Part shown: positions 34,083 to 43,638 of the stretch, piece after piece | Layout of the letters: each line of letters opens with the position of its first letter | How positions within the stretch are numbered: the stretch's first letter is position 1 | Assembly: GCF_000735135.1 (NCBI RefSeq) | Contig: NZ_JPLZ01000004.1 | Coordinates: forward strand, 1 to 64,000 | Reading direction: 5' to 3' | Length of the DNA stretch: 64,000 nt | Source: Chryseobacterium sp. FH1 | GTDB lineage: Bacteria; Bacteroidota; Bacteroidia; Flavobacteriales; Weeksellaceae | Notes under the pieces: generated by a model | The model's input: only the letters and a program-made list of their open reading frames with translations | Database searches by the model: none | What the model was told of the DNA's origin: nothing | Made by a program: the position numbers and the translations under genes

Positions 34083-35660
34083 TTAGTAGCCAGGATTCTG
34101 AATTAGATTACGATTTGCAATAATGTCTTTCGCAGGAATTGGATATAGATTTCTGTAATCTGCTACCGCAGTTCCATCTTTCACACCACCTTTCCAAGGC
34201 CACAGTTTCGCAGCTGTTGTAAATCTACCATAACGTATAAGGTCTGTTCTTCTCGTCATTTCCCATCCTAACTCTCTACCTCTCTCATCAAGTATAAAAT
34301 CTAAATTGATGGATCCCAAAGATGAAGTGTAACCTGCTCTTGTTCTTAGTGCATTCACATATCCTAAAGCAGTTGTTAAGTTCCCGTTTCCGCCTCTTAA
34401 AGTAGCTTCCGCATACATAAGGTAAACATCTGCTAATCTAAACAATGGTATATCTGCATCACAAAAGTTTTTTGCAGCATCCTTTCCAAAAGCTCCAGTA
34501 CTTGTAAGATTTTTATATTTTACGAAGGCATAACCGTCATTAAAACTTCCCAAATCATTGATTTCTAAAGTTTGACCATCTGTGTAGAAGTTACCTCTTT
34601 TGTCATTAGAAGTAAATAATCCTACGTATGCAGAAGTTGTTCTAAGACCTCCCCATCCACCGGCAACTCCAAACATAGATTCAGCAGGCATTGTACCACC
34701 AACTGGGGCATGAACCATATATGTACTACCTCCGGATGTTTGTGTATTCACACCATCAAAAGCAATTGGGAAGATAAACTCAGGATTATTAAGATCATTA
34801 TCTGCTAGGAACAAATCTTCATATTTTGACTTTAGTCCATATCCAGCTTCTATAATCTTGTTACAATAAGTGATGACATCATTATTGTGATCGCTACCAT
34901 CATAAACTTTTGAATTGAGGTATAATTTTGCCAATAACGCCCATGCGGCGGCTTTATCAGCTCTTGCGTATTGCCCTGTTCTTGCATCTCTCAATTCATC
35001 AGAAACTGCCAATAGTTCAGATTCTACAAATTTGAATAGATCTGCACGTGCAATTCTTGGAGGAGGAGTTACAGAACCTGGCAAATAAGACTCATCCACA
35101 AATGGTCCATTTCCAAATAAATCCAGAACGTAATAGTAAGAAAGAGCTCTAAGAAATCTTGCCTCGGCTCTCATGTATTTTGCCTCTGTAAGATTTGCCC
35201 CTGTAATATTATTAGATGCTAATTTATCGTCTGTTACGTTTCTTAAGAATTCATTTGAAGTAGCAATTTGGATATAAAATCTGTAATATGCTCCTGCGAT
35301 AAACTCATTGGAAGAGTCCCAAGTCATCTTATGCATTGTATGCAGATTACCGTCATTCCAAGCTATTACAGCTTCATCAGTTGGTAACTCTTGCAAAGTA
35401 TATAGCATTCTAGTGTATTGGGAAAAGTTACCATCAATTCCTCCAACATCAGAATTTCCTCCATTTGCTTCTTGGCCTCCATTAGCGAAACCTCCATAAA
35501 TCTTAGCTAAAGCATTCGGGTAATTTGAAAAATCACTGAATAAATTAGAAGAAGTCATTCCTATATTTGGTTCTTGTTCCAAATCTTTAACACATGATGT
35601 CAACGACAAAAGTCCAAGAACAGCTGATAGTGTTATTATTTTAAAATTTTTACGTATCAT
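34083..35660 (-). CDS. susD: SusD family glycan-binding outer-membrane lipoprotein
   Basis: A 525-residue lipoprotein that caps the SusC transporter and captures the glycan. The start ATG at 35660 gives the lipoprotein signal MIRKNFKIITLSAVLG with lipobox LTSC and Cys23; an upstream frame extension of 27 residues lacks signal character. SusD hallmarks include the TPR-like helical region (EAKYMRAEARFLRALSYYYV about residues 155-175), and the C-terminal LDERGRELGWEMTRRTDLIRYG. The gene starts 10 bp after the susC stop, the normal tight pairing. The ligand, inferred from SusE/F, GH13 and GH97 neighbours, is starch or maltodextrin. Confidence 0.95.
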   Translation of the reverse strand: MIRKNFKIITLSAVLGLLSLTSCVKDLEQEPNIGMTSSNLFSDFSNYPNALAKIYGGFANGGQEANGGNSDVGGIDGNFSQYTRMLYTLQELPTDEAVIAWNDGNLHTMHKMTWDSSNEFIAGAYYRFYIQIATSNEFLRNVTDDKLASNNITGANLTEAKYMRAEARFLRALSYYYVLDLFGNGPFVDESYLPGSVTPPPRIARADLFKFVESELLAVSDELRDARTGQYARADKAAAWALLAKLYLNSKVYDGSDHNNDVITYCNKIIEAGYGLKSKYEDLFLADNDLNNPEFIFPIAFDGVNTQTSGGSTYMVHAPVGGTMPAESMFGVAGGWGGLRTTSAYVGLFTSNDKRGNFYTDGQTLEINDLGSFNDGYAFVKYKNLTSTGAFGKDAAKNFCDADIPLFRLADVYLMYAEATLRGGNGNLTTALGYVNALRTRAGYTSSLGSINLDFILDERGRELGWEMTRRTDLIRYGRFTTAAKLWPWKGGVKDGTAVADYRNLYPIPAKDIIANRNLIQNPGY

Positions 35661-35670
35661 TTTTCTCTTA

Positions 35671-38400
35671 TTAAAAATTAAAATTAAATCCAAGTGAATA
35701 AATTTTAGGCATTTGATAATAACCATTATCGATACCGCCAAATACTTCAGGATCTACGCCTGTATAATCAGAAATGACAAATACATTTTGCGCCATTGCA
35801 TATACTCTCAAATTAGTTCCTGGAGAAAAAATATCTTTGAAATTATAACCCAGATTTACATTATCCAATCGGAAGAATGAAGCATTCTCCACAAAGATAT
35901 CAGAGGTAAATTGTGGCGTATTCAGTCTGTAATCTGCTGCTGTGAAATACACATTTTGAAGATAATCATTGGTTGCAGCAGATTGAAGTGAGCTATTGGA
36001 AGAAGCATTGTTATACACGTAGTTTCCAAGTACTGCTCTTGCACTTAGGCTTGCATCCCAATTGTGATATGCAAATTTTGTATTAAAGCCTAAAGTCACA
36101 TCCGGCTGGTTTGATTTGTAATAATACATATCATCTGCATTGATGATTCCATCTCCGTTTCTATCTACAAAAACACCATCTAAAGGTTTTCCATCTGTTC
36201 CATAAGCTTGTTGGAAAACTCTGAATGCAAAAGGATTGTATCCTACAGCGTGGCCTTGAATCGTATTACCTACACCTCCTGCAATACCTCCAACTGGCAA
36301 ATAATAAGAATCACTAGCACCTTGTATCAGATTTGTAATCTCTGAATTATAATGTGTCGCATTGAATGAAACTTCCCAATTTGTATTTTCATTTTTAATA
36401 GGTACAAAAGTGATAGATCCTTCAATACCTTTGGAATCCATATTCCCGGCGTTGATAGTATTAGTATTACTTAAATCTCCAGCAGCAATTGGCGCATCAG
36501 TAACCAATAAGTTTTTTGCTTTTTTCTGATAAATGTCTATCGACCCAGTAATTCTGTTATTAGCAAATCCGTAATCTATACCAATATTCTGTGTAGTTGT
36601 AGTTTCCCATTGCAACAATGGATTATAGATATCTGGTCTCAACATATAATAATAATCTGACCCGAATTGATAATAAGAACCCGGCTGACTTGGAGAATAG
36701 TTTGCAAATGCACGGTAATAATTGTCACCCAATTCTTGCTGTCCTGTTTTACCCCAACCTGCTCTCAGCTTTAATGTACTGATTGATGAATCTTTCAAGA
36801 AATTTTCTTCGTTGATTTTCCAAGCTAAAGATACTCCTGGGAAATTACCCCACAAATTATCTCTTGTTCCATTGTAAAACCTAGAAGAACCGTCTCTTCT
36901 TACAGAAGCTGAAATGATATATTTATTTGCAATTGTAAAAATACCTCTTCCAAAAAATGATAGCAAAACAGCTTTCTTATCCACTTGAGCAGTTGTTCCA
37001 CCAGGTTGCCCATTTCCTTGATTTGTAACAATTAAAGGACTCTGTGTTTGGAAGTCTTGGTAGGAATAACCAGCAGTAATATCTACATTGGTATCAATTG
37101 CTTCTATGTTTTTAACATAATTGAAATATGTTTCCAATAATTTGTTCTGCTTTTCTATCGAATAAGATCTATCTGATCCTTGAAATAAGAATCCTGATTT
37201 ATAAATAGGGCTTATGACTTTTGAACCTTCCCCTTTGGAATAATCATAACCTGCATTCACATTAAAATGCAAATCTGGTAAAAAATGAAATTTATAATCC
37301 AATTGAATATTACCCAATGCTCTCCAAACAGAAGATATATCGCGCGTTGCATCCAATTGGGCTAACGGATTGGCATTAGAATTTACATTTAAAGTATTAT
37401 TCAAAAGCCACTCGTAATATCCACCATAATTAGAATTTCCAGAGTAGATTGGCTGAGTTGGATCGAAGTAAGTGGCACTACCAATCACGCCTTCTGCAGG
37501 AAATCTATTGTCATTGAAAGTTCCTTTTAAGTTAACATTCACTGTTAAGTGATTATCAAAGAATTTTGGATTCAAATTCAAACCAACAGATGTTCTTTTA
37601 AAAGAATTGGTTCTCACGATACCATTTTGGTCATTGTAACCGATTGATAATCTGTAAGGCAATCCTTTGATACCGCCTGTCAAAGACAAATTATTATCTG
37701 TTCCCCAAGCTTCTTGATAAATCAAGTCTTGCCAATTTGTATTAGATGTCCCTAATTTTGATTTGTAATTATCAGATGCAAAACTGTTCACAAAATCACG
37801 ATACTGATCTCCATTCAAAACTGGTGTGGTTCCCATTTTAGTAGAAACCGACATCATCGTAGAAAAGTTCACTTTTAGCTTTCCTGCCGACCCTTGCTTT
37901 GTTGTAATCAAAATTACCCCGTTGGATGCTCTATTACCATAGATAGCAGTAGCAGACGCATCTTTTAGAATGTCAAATGTTTGAATATCATTTGGATTAA
38001 TCAATGATAACGGATCTGCAGCACCACTGATGCCACTAAAATCCTGCGGTACTCCATCAATCACAATCAATGGAGCCTGCGCTCCACCTAAGGATCCAAT
38101 ACCTCTAATTCTGATAGAAGCACCAGCTCCTGGCGCACCACTATTATTTACAATAGTCACACCTGGTGTTTTCCCTTGGATAAGCTGAGCAGGAGAGTTT
38201 GCTCCACTATTAAAATCTTTCGCTGTAATAGAAGTTATAGATCCTGTAAGATCCGTTTTCTTCTGCTTACCATAACCAATCAGCACAACCTGCTCGATCT
38301 CGGTTTCTTTACTTACCGTATCTGTGGTTTGTTGTGCATGCAACATTGATCCGAGCAATAGGAATGCAGGAGCAATTTTTAATACATTATAGTTTCTCAC
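35671..38400 (-). CDS. susC: SusC family TonB-dependent outer-membrane transporter
   Basis: A 909-residue beta-barrel that imports maltooligosaccharides using TonB energy. I choose the GTG at 38400 because it gives a clean signal peptide (LKIAPAFLLLGSMLHA, then QQ) right after an A/T-rich leader; a TTG 72 bp upstream would add charged residues. The TonB-box-like EIEQVVLIGYG (about 34-44) follows almost directly, so the usual N-terminal carboxypeptidase-regulatory-like domain of SusC proteins is absent. The plug has VIDGVP and the conserved LKDASATAIYGNRASNGVILITTK region (here by its start LKDASATAIYG, about 125). The barrel ends KIYSLGFNFNF with terminal Phe. First gene of the starch locus. 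Confidence 0.94.
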   Translation of the reverse strand: MRNYNVLKIAPAFLLLGSMLHAQQTTDTVSKETEIEQVVLIGYGKQKKTDLTGSITSITAKDFNSGANSPAQLIQGKTPGVTIVNNSGAPGAGASIRIRGIGSLGGAQAPLIVIDGVPQDFSGISGAADPLSLINPNDIQTFDILKDASATAIYGNRASNGVILITTKQGSAGKLKVNFSTMMSVSTKMGTTPVLNGDQYRDFVNSFASDNYKSKLGTSNTNWQDLIYQEAWGTDNNLSLTGGIKGLPYRLSIGYNDQNGIVRTNSFKRTSVGLNLNPKFFDNHLTVNVNLKGTFNDNRFPAEGVIGSATYFDPTQPIYSGNSNYGGYYEWLLNNTLNVNSNANPLAQLDATRDISSVWRALGNIQLDYKFHFLPDLHFNVNAGYDYSKGEGSKVISPIYKSGFLFQGSDRSYSIEKQNKLLETYFNYVKNIEAIDTNVDITAGYSYQDFQTQSPLIVTNQGNGQPGGTTAQVDKKAVLLSFFGRGIFTIANKYIISASVRRDGSSRFYNGTRDNLWGNFPGVSLAWKINEENFLKDSSISTLKLRAGWGKTGQQELGDNYYRAFANYSPSQPGSYYQFGSDYYYMLRPDIYNPLLQWETTTTQNIGIDYGFANNRITGSIDIYQKKAKNLLVTDAPIAAGDLSNTNTINAGNMDSKGIEGSITFVPIKNENTNWEVSFNATHYNSEITNLIQGASDSYYLPVGGIAGGVGNTIQGHAVGYNPFAFRVFQQAYGTDGKPLDGVFVDRNGDGIINADDMYYYKSNQPDVTLGFNTKFAYHNWDASLSARAVLGNYVYNNASSNSSLQSAATNDYLQNVYFTAADYRLNTPQFTSDIFVENASFFRLDNVNLGYNFKDIFSPGTNLRVYAMAQNVFVISDYTGVDPEVFGGIDNGYYQMPKIYSLGFNFNF

Positions 38401-38410
38401 AAAAAATAAA

Positions 38411-38427
38411 TTTTTAAGGTTTATATT
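38411..38427 (-). promoter_or_regulatory. shared leader motif before susC
   Basis: Minus-strand AATATAAACCTTAAAAA, ending 10 bp before the GTG start. The same motif precedes the GH97 and GH13 genes of the locus. Confidence 0.55.
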
Positions 38428-38811
38428 ATTTTCAAATTTGTTTTTAGAATTACATTTAATCCTGTTTCGCAATTTATAAAAAAATCATCATTCTGTTAAA
38501 ATATTTTGAAATTTCTGAATTAATGTAAGTTTGCGAAGATATTTTCAACATTAATACCAGTTTAATTAATTGATATACAAAACCTTAAAACATTTAACAG
38601 TTTTTATACAAATGTGAAATTTTAACATATTTTTAAACGATTGTTTAACGTTTTATACTCCTAAATTAACCAATATTAATCCTATATTAATGAAAAATGA
38701 AATTAAAACCAACAAATGTTAAAATTATAATTATCAATTTTAGAACACTTATTAACATTAATCATCAAATTAATAATAAAACTTCAACTATCATTTTCCA
38801 ACAGAAAATCG
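38428..38811. other. divergent intergenic region susC / metG
   Basis: A very AT-rich 380-bp stretch with many TTAA and AAATTAAT runs and no gene visible. For susC the best -7 candidate on the minus strand is TATCTTCG (plus 38534-38541), one mismatch from TAnnTTTG. It presumably also holds the binding site for the starch-locus regulator, which is not encoded in this window. Confidence 0.45.
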
Positions 38812-38819
38812 TATTTTCG
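38812..38819 (+). promoter_or_regulatory. -7 box of metG
   Basis: TATTTTCG, one mismatch from TAnnTTTG, 21 nt before the metG ATG at 38841. Confidence 0.5.
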
Positions 38820-38840
38820 CATCTCTAATTTTAGATTATA

Positions 38841-40928
38841 ATGTCAGACAGAAAATTGATCACCGCCGCATTGCCTTACGCAAACGGACCGGTTCATATA
38901 GGACATTTGGCGGGTGTTTACATTCCGGCAGACGTCTATGCAAGATTCCAAAGAAGATTGGGAAAAGACGTGGCTTTTATTTGCGGAAGCGATGAGCACG
39001 GGATTCCAATTACCATTCGTGCAAAAAAAGAAGGTGTAACCCCTCAAGATATTGTGGACAAATATCACGGCATCATCAAAAAATCTTTCAGCGATTTGGG
39101 AATTTCTTTTGATGAATATTCCAGAACAACATCTCCGAAACATTACGACGTAAGTCAGGATTTTTTCAAAACACTATATAATAAGGACAAATTCACGGAA
39201 GAAATTTCTGAGCAATACTTTGACGAGCAAGCCAACGAGTTCTTGGCAGACCGCTACATCGTTGGAACTTGCCCAAATTGTGGTAATGTAAATGCTTACG
39301 GAGACCAATGTGAAAATTGTGGCTCTACCCTTTCTCCTTCAGAATTAATCAACCCACATTCTATGTTGAGTGGAAATGTTCCAATTCTGAAAGAAACCAA
39401 AAACTGGTATTTGCCTTTGAATGAGTACGAAGATTTCCTGAATTCTTGGATCATACAAGGCCACCACGACGATTGGAAAACCAATGTTTACGGACAAGTA
39501 AAATCTTGGCTAAACGATGGTCTAAAACCACGGGCAATGACACGCGACCTCAACTGGGGCGTTCCAGTTCCATTGCCAAATGCGGAGGGAAAAGTGCTTT
39601 ATGTTTGGTTCGATGCGCCAATTGGTTACATCTCTTTCACTCAGGAATGGGCGGAAAAAACCGGCAAAAACTGGAAAGACTACTGGCAAAGCCCAGAATC
39701 TGATTTAATTCACTTCATCGGAAAGGACAATATTGTTTTCCATTGCATCATTTTTCCAGCGATGATGAAGGCGCACGGCGATTACATCATGCCAACCAAC
39801 GTTCCAGCATTCGAATTTTTGAACCTTGAAAATGAAAAAATCTCAACTTCTCGCAATTGGGCAGTCTGGGCGCACGAATATGTAGAAGAATTTCCAGGAC
39901 AGCAGGATGTTTTAAGATATGCATTGCTTTCGTCTGCGCCTGAAACTAAAGATAACAATTTCACATGGAAAGATTTCCAGACCAAAAACAATTCTGAATT
40001 GGTGGGAATTTTCGGTAACTTTATAAATAGAGTTGCGGTTTTGATCCATAAATATTACGATGGCGTAGTTCCTGCAGGAAATGAAAACGCAGAAGAATTA
40101 GTTGAAATCAAAAGAGCAGCGGCAGAAATTGCACAATATCTAGAAAACTTCGAATTCCGAAATTCTTTGACCGCGTTGATGAACTTGGCTAGATTTGGAA
40201 ATCAATATCTTCAGATTGAAGAACCTTGGAAAACCATTAAGGTTGATCCTGAAAAAGCAGCTCATTCGTTATTTGTTGGAGCCCAGATTGCGGTGGCTTT
40301 GGCTCAATTATCAGAACCGTTTATGCCTTTCAGTTCAGACAAATTATTGAAAATGTTCAATGTTGAAAAGCTGAATTGGGAAGATATTGAAACCAAAAAT
40401 ATCTTAATCGAAATCGGACATCAAATCAATGAAGCGTCTCTTCTTTTCTCAAAAATCGAAGATTCAACAATAGAGTTCCAAATACAAAAATTAGAGAATA
40501 CAAAAGAGGAAAACAAAAAGGCAATTGCGCTACAAACAGTTTCACAAGCTGAAGGTGCGGAAGCAGAAGCTCAAATTCCTAAAATTTTGTTGCCTGAAAA
40601 AGATCAAATTCAGTTCGATGATTTTATGAAAATCGATTTGAGAACTGCAACTATTCTTACCGCAGAAAAAGTAGAAAAAGCAGACAAGCTTTTAAAATTC
40701 ACGGTTGATACCGGCGTTGATGTAAGAACCGTAGTTTCCGGTGTTGCAGAGAGTTTCAAACCAGAGGAATTGATCGGAAAACAAGTGATGATTTTACTGA
40801 ATCTCGCTCCAAGAAAAATCCGTGGCATTGAATCTCAAGGCATGTTCTTATTAACTACAAAATCAGATGGCAAATTGACTTTTGTAACGCCAGATGAGAC
40901 TGTTGGAAATGGAATTGAAATAGGATAA
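38841..40928 (+). CDS. metG: methionine-tRNA ligase
   Basis: Charges tRNA-Met with methionine. The 695 residues comprise the class I catalytic core with HIGH at 19-22 and the KMSKS-equivalent KISTS at about 332-336, a zinc-binding insertion with CPNCG and CENCG (about 144-161), the anticodon-binding helices, and a C-terminal EMAP/Trbp111-type tRNA-binding domain (about 590-695, FMKIDLRTATI). This is the long dimer-forming form. The gene is single and divergent from the starch locus, with a strong terminator after it. Confidence 0.98.
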   Translation: MSDRKLITAALPYANGPVHIGHLAGVYIPADVYARFQRRLGKDVAFICGSDEHGIPITIRAKKEGVTPQDIVDKYHGIIKKSFSDLGISFDEYSRTTSPKHYDVSQDFFKTLYNKDKFTEEISEQYFDEQANEFLADRYIVGTCPNCGNVNAYGDQCENCGSTLSPSELINPHSMLSGNVPILKETKNWYLPLNEYEDFLNSWIIQGHHDDWKTNVYGQVKSWLNDGLKPRAMTRDLNWGVPVPLPNAEGKVLYVWFDAPIGYISFTQEWAEKTGKNWKDYWQSPESDLIHFIGKDNIVFHCIIFPAMMKAHGDYIMPTNVPAFEFLNLENEKISTSRNWAVWAHEYVEEFPGQQDVLRYALLSSAPETKDNNFTWKDFQTKNNSELVGIFGNFINRVAVLIHKYYDGVVPAGNENAEELVEIKRAAAEIAQYLENFEFRNSLTALMNLARFGNQYLQIEEPWKTIKVDPEKAAHSLFVGAQIAVALAQLSEPFMPFSSDKLLKMFNVEKLNWEDIETKNILIEIGHQINEASLLFSKIEDSTIEFQIQKLENTKEENKKAIALQTVSQAEGAEAEAQIPKILLPEKDQIQFDDFMKIDLRTATILTAEKVEKADKLLKFTVDTGVDVRTVVSGVAESFKPEELIGKQVMILLNLAPRKIRGIESQGMFLLTTKSDGKLTFVTPDETVGNGIEIG

Positions 40929-40953
40929 TAATTAAAATTTTATTTAATATTCA

Positions 40954-40992
40954 AAAGATCTTTTAGTATTCATCTAAAAGATCTTTTTTTTC
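40954..40992 (+). terminator. terminator of metG
   Basis: AAAAGATCTTTTAG (40954-40967) pairs with CTAAAAGATCTTTT (40975-40988) around 7 nt, with eight T at the end. Confidence 0.9.
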
Positions 40993-41032
40993 GCACAATT
41001 ATTGCTGTCGTTTCCGAAATATCAAACAATCT

Positions 41033-41884
41033 ATGCGAAATTTATATTTGTTAATTTTAATTTTCTTTATTTCTTGCGGAAAACAAGAAAATTATGATGA
41101 GGCAGTTTCTGTAGACGCTTCTCTGGTTTCAGTAATTGATGAAACCGAAGTAGATAAATCTCCACCTCCTCCAAATAGCATTTCAGAAAAAACTGCCTCT
41201 CCTCCATCCGAATCGCTAAAGACATCAAGCAAAATAATCAAGAACGGAAGAATAGAAATAGAAGTTGGAGATATTAATAAGTCTCAAAAAATCATTACAG
41301 AAAATCTTAAAAAAAATAACGCCTATAAGCAGGGAGAATTCTTCAGCAACAGCGAAGATCATGAAATGTTGAAAATGACGATCAGAGTTCCTAATCAGAA
41401 TTTTGATAATCTTTTGCAATCTATGGATAAAGGTCTTGGAAATGTTATCTCAAAAAACGTAGGCACAGACGATGTTACAGAAGAGTACACCGATGTTTCC
41501 ATCAGACTTGAGAACAAACTGACTTACTTAGAAAAATACCGCGATCTTCTTAAAAAAAGCAATTCGACAAAAGACATTCTCGAAATCCAGGAGAATATTC
41601 GCGCACTGGAAGAGGAAATAGAATCGTCAAAGGGAAGATTAAAGTTCATTGATGATAAGGTAAAATACAGCACAATTGAACTCACATTAATAAAAAACAA
41701 ACCGAGAGATTCCGTGACTTCAAAGATTGGATTTGGGAGTCAATTTGCAGATTCAGTTGCAGCTGGATGGAATAATTTTATAGGATTTTTGCTTGGATTG
41801 ATTTCTTACTGGCCATTTTTATTGATCATTCCGACAATTATATTTGCAGTTAGAAAATGGCGAAAACGAAAAAATAAAGCTTAG
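41033..41884 (+). CDS. DUF4349 lipoprotein
   Basis: A 283-residue protein of unknown function. Lipobox FISC gives Cys15. After a low-complexity acidic/proline linker (PPPPNS about 45-50), the DUF4349 domain runs from about residue 65 to 225 (IIKNGRIEIEVGDINKSQKI) and contains a predicted coiled coil around 165-205 (EIQENIRALEEEIESSKGRL). A C-terminal membrane helix follows at about 252-272, with a basic tail. Such proteins sit in the periplasm attached to the inner membrane in many bacteria, but the role is not known. It is 104 bp downstream of metG on the same strand, past a terminator. Confidence 0.85.
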   Translation: MRNLYLLILIFFISCGKQENYDEAVSVDASLVSVIDETEVDKSPPPPNSISEKTASPPSESLKTSSKIIKNGRIEIEVGDINKSQKIITENLKKNNAYKQGEFFSNSEDHEMLKMTIRVPNQNFDNLLQSMDKGLGNVISKNVGTDDVTEEYTDVSIRLENKLTYLEKYRDLLKKSNSTKDILEIQENIRALEEEIESSKGRLKFIDDKVKYSTIELTLIKNKPRDSVTSKIGFGSQFADSVAAGWNNFIGFLLGLISYWPFLLIIPTIIFAVRKWRKRKNKA

Positions 41885-41897
41885 TATTAATGAAAAG

Positions 41898-41912
41898 CAA
41901 AGCCCCGCTTTG
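41898..41912. terminator. small hairpin in the convergent gap
   Basis: CAAAGC-CCC-GCTTTG with T-rich sequence on the minus strand (TTTTGTTTTC lies before rather than after it). It could help to end transcription of the DUF4349 gene or of the pump operon; the evidence is weak. Confidence 0.35.
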
Positions 41913-41951
41913 AAAACAAAACGAGACTTTACGGGTAAAAACAAGGTTTCT

Positions 41952-43541
41952 TTATAAGGCCGGACCAGTGGCGCCTTTGAGGTCTTCCTCTAATTTCTTT
42001 CTTTCACGCGCTCTGCGTCTGGCGATGACCGATTTTCCATTGAGGATTCTGATGACTTTTAAATACTCAGTGCGTTTTCCGAAATGATGGGTGATCACGT
42101 AGAGCATTATTCCAAAACCGGCAATGATGACGTAGCCAAATATCTTTTTGTTGGCGGAGATAATGGCGTTGAGCTGAATGGTTTTCATATTGGTGGTAAT
42201 GGTTTGTGGCGTGATGGTCATTCCGTCCATATAGACTGCCAAATCTCCTAAACTGACGATTTGAAATTGATACTGAAACCACGAAAACAAGGCTGAGAAA
42301 AATCCTACCGCAAGAAATGTTCGCCATACCAAAACCAGTCCGATGGCGGCCAGCATTTCGTTGAGTTCCAATTTGTCTAACGTGTAATACCAAACCGAGA
42401 TAAAGAGCGAACACATTCCGTAGCCTTTCAAAAACATCGGTAAGTACCAGCTTTCATAATTGAATTCCAGCACCATCGAAAAGTACATAATGATAGCATA
42501 AGCCGTCATTGAAGCAAAGCCTGAAAAGATGAACATTTTGAGCGGTCTTTCTTTTTTAAACCAAAATACAGCGATGACTCCGGCTAGTAATAATCCTGGC
42601 GTCATCATGACATTCAGTTTTGCATTCGTCAATTGGTCGTAGCCCAAAACTCCTACAGAATAGATGTTTTGAAGCGACGTTGTTCCCAAAAACATTCCCA
42701 GCCAAAGTAGCATAAACAGTCCGTTCAGCACATTGCTTTTGGTAAAAATATGAAATGAAATATACGGTCTTTTCAAAGTCAGCTGTCGGATGGCCAATAA
42801 AGCGAAACTCACAAATGCAGCGATGCTTGCGTTGATGATGTTTTTTGAAATGAGCCAATCCTGCTGTTTCCCAAACGAAAATACGTACGCCGAAAACATA
42901 AACGTTGACACAAAAAGAATGATGCTGAGCCAATCGATGTAATGCAACGGAACTTTTAAGGCAAAATATTTATCGTGCATCAAAACCCAACACAATAATG
43001 CCAGGACGAAACACAACACCGCTGCCAAAATAAAGAACTGCTGAAAGTTTTTAAGTATCGAAACTTCCACTGCATAATACGCGGAGACCTGATTTAATAT
43101 TAAAACAAATGTGTAGAAAACGCCGTAAAAAATCCCACGTCCGCCCAGCATTGCCATTAAAGGTAAAAATAATTCAATAGTAATCATCATTTTTAAAAAT
43201 CCGATAACCAAAGAGGTCATTACAATCACCATCGGTTCGAAAGTGGTGGCGTTGATATAACTTAGTGCACCGAGAAGCACCAATAACATCACTATTTTAT
43301 CACGGACTTTGAACCGCATTTTCATTCTTAAAACCACAGGCATACACGCTCCCATCCCAATGGTGGTGGCATAGTTTGCCCACAGAAAATATTCCTGCAT
43401 CACACCGGTTCCGCCCACCATAAAACTGATGTTTCCGGTGTAAACGCCTCCCAACGGCATCACCACGATAAGCAGTAAAACCATTATCAGAAGCTGTACG
43501 GGTTTCGGAACCCAATCGCTGAAAAGACCTTTGTTGTACAT
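41952..43541 (-). CDS. EmrB-like MFS efflux transporter (DHA2-type)
   Basis: A 529-residue inner-membrane protein with about fourteen hydrophobic segments, in the size range of DHA2 drug:H+ antiporters. It ends with a very basic tail (ARRRARERKKLEEDLKG). Sequence motifs of the family are poorly conserved, so the assignment rests on topology and context: it is the last gene of AraC-TolC-EmrA-EmrB on the minus strand, 97 bp after the HlyD-type adaptor gene. Together they should form a tripartite pump. Substrates are unknown. The C-terminus faces a convergent DUF4349 gene. Confidence 0.83.
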   Translation of the reverse strand: MYNKGLFSDWVPKPVQLLIMVLLLIVVMPLGGVYTGNISFMVGGTGVMQEYFLWANYATTIGMGACMPVVLRMKMRFKVRDKIVMLLVLLGALSYINATTFEPMVIVMTSLVIGFLKMMITIELFLPLMAMLGGRGIFYGVFYTFVLILNQVSAYYAVEVSILKNFQQFFILAAVLCFVLALLCWVLMHDKYFALKVPLHYIDWLSIILFVSTFMFSAYVFSFGKQQDWLISKNIINASIAAFVSFALLAIRQLTLKRPYISFHIFTKSNVLNGLFMLLWLGMFLGTTSLQNIYSVGVLGYDQLTNAKLNVMMTPGLLLAGVIAVFWFKKERPLKMFIFSGFASMTAYAIIMYFSMVLEFNYESWYLPMFLKGYGMCSLFISVWYYTLDKLELNEMLAAIGLVLVWRTFLAVGFFSALFSWFQYQFQIVSLGDLAVYMDGMTITPQTITTNMKTIQLNAIISANKKIFGYVIIAGFGIMLYVITHHFGKRTEYLKVIRILNGKSVIARRRARERKKLEEDLKGATGPAL

Positions 43542-43638
43542 AATTTTTTTTTAAGACTTAGAGATAATAGACCGATAGATGATAGATAAGGGTTCTTAAA
43601 AACTTTGTCTGTAACTCTATTATCTATTCGTCGATTCT

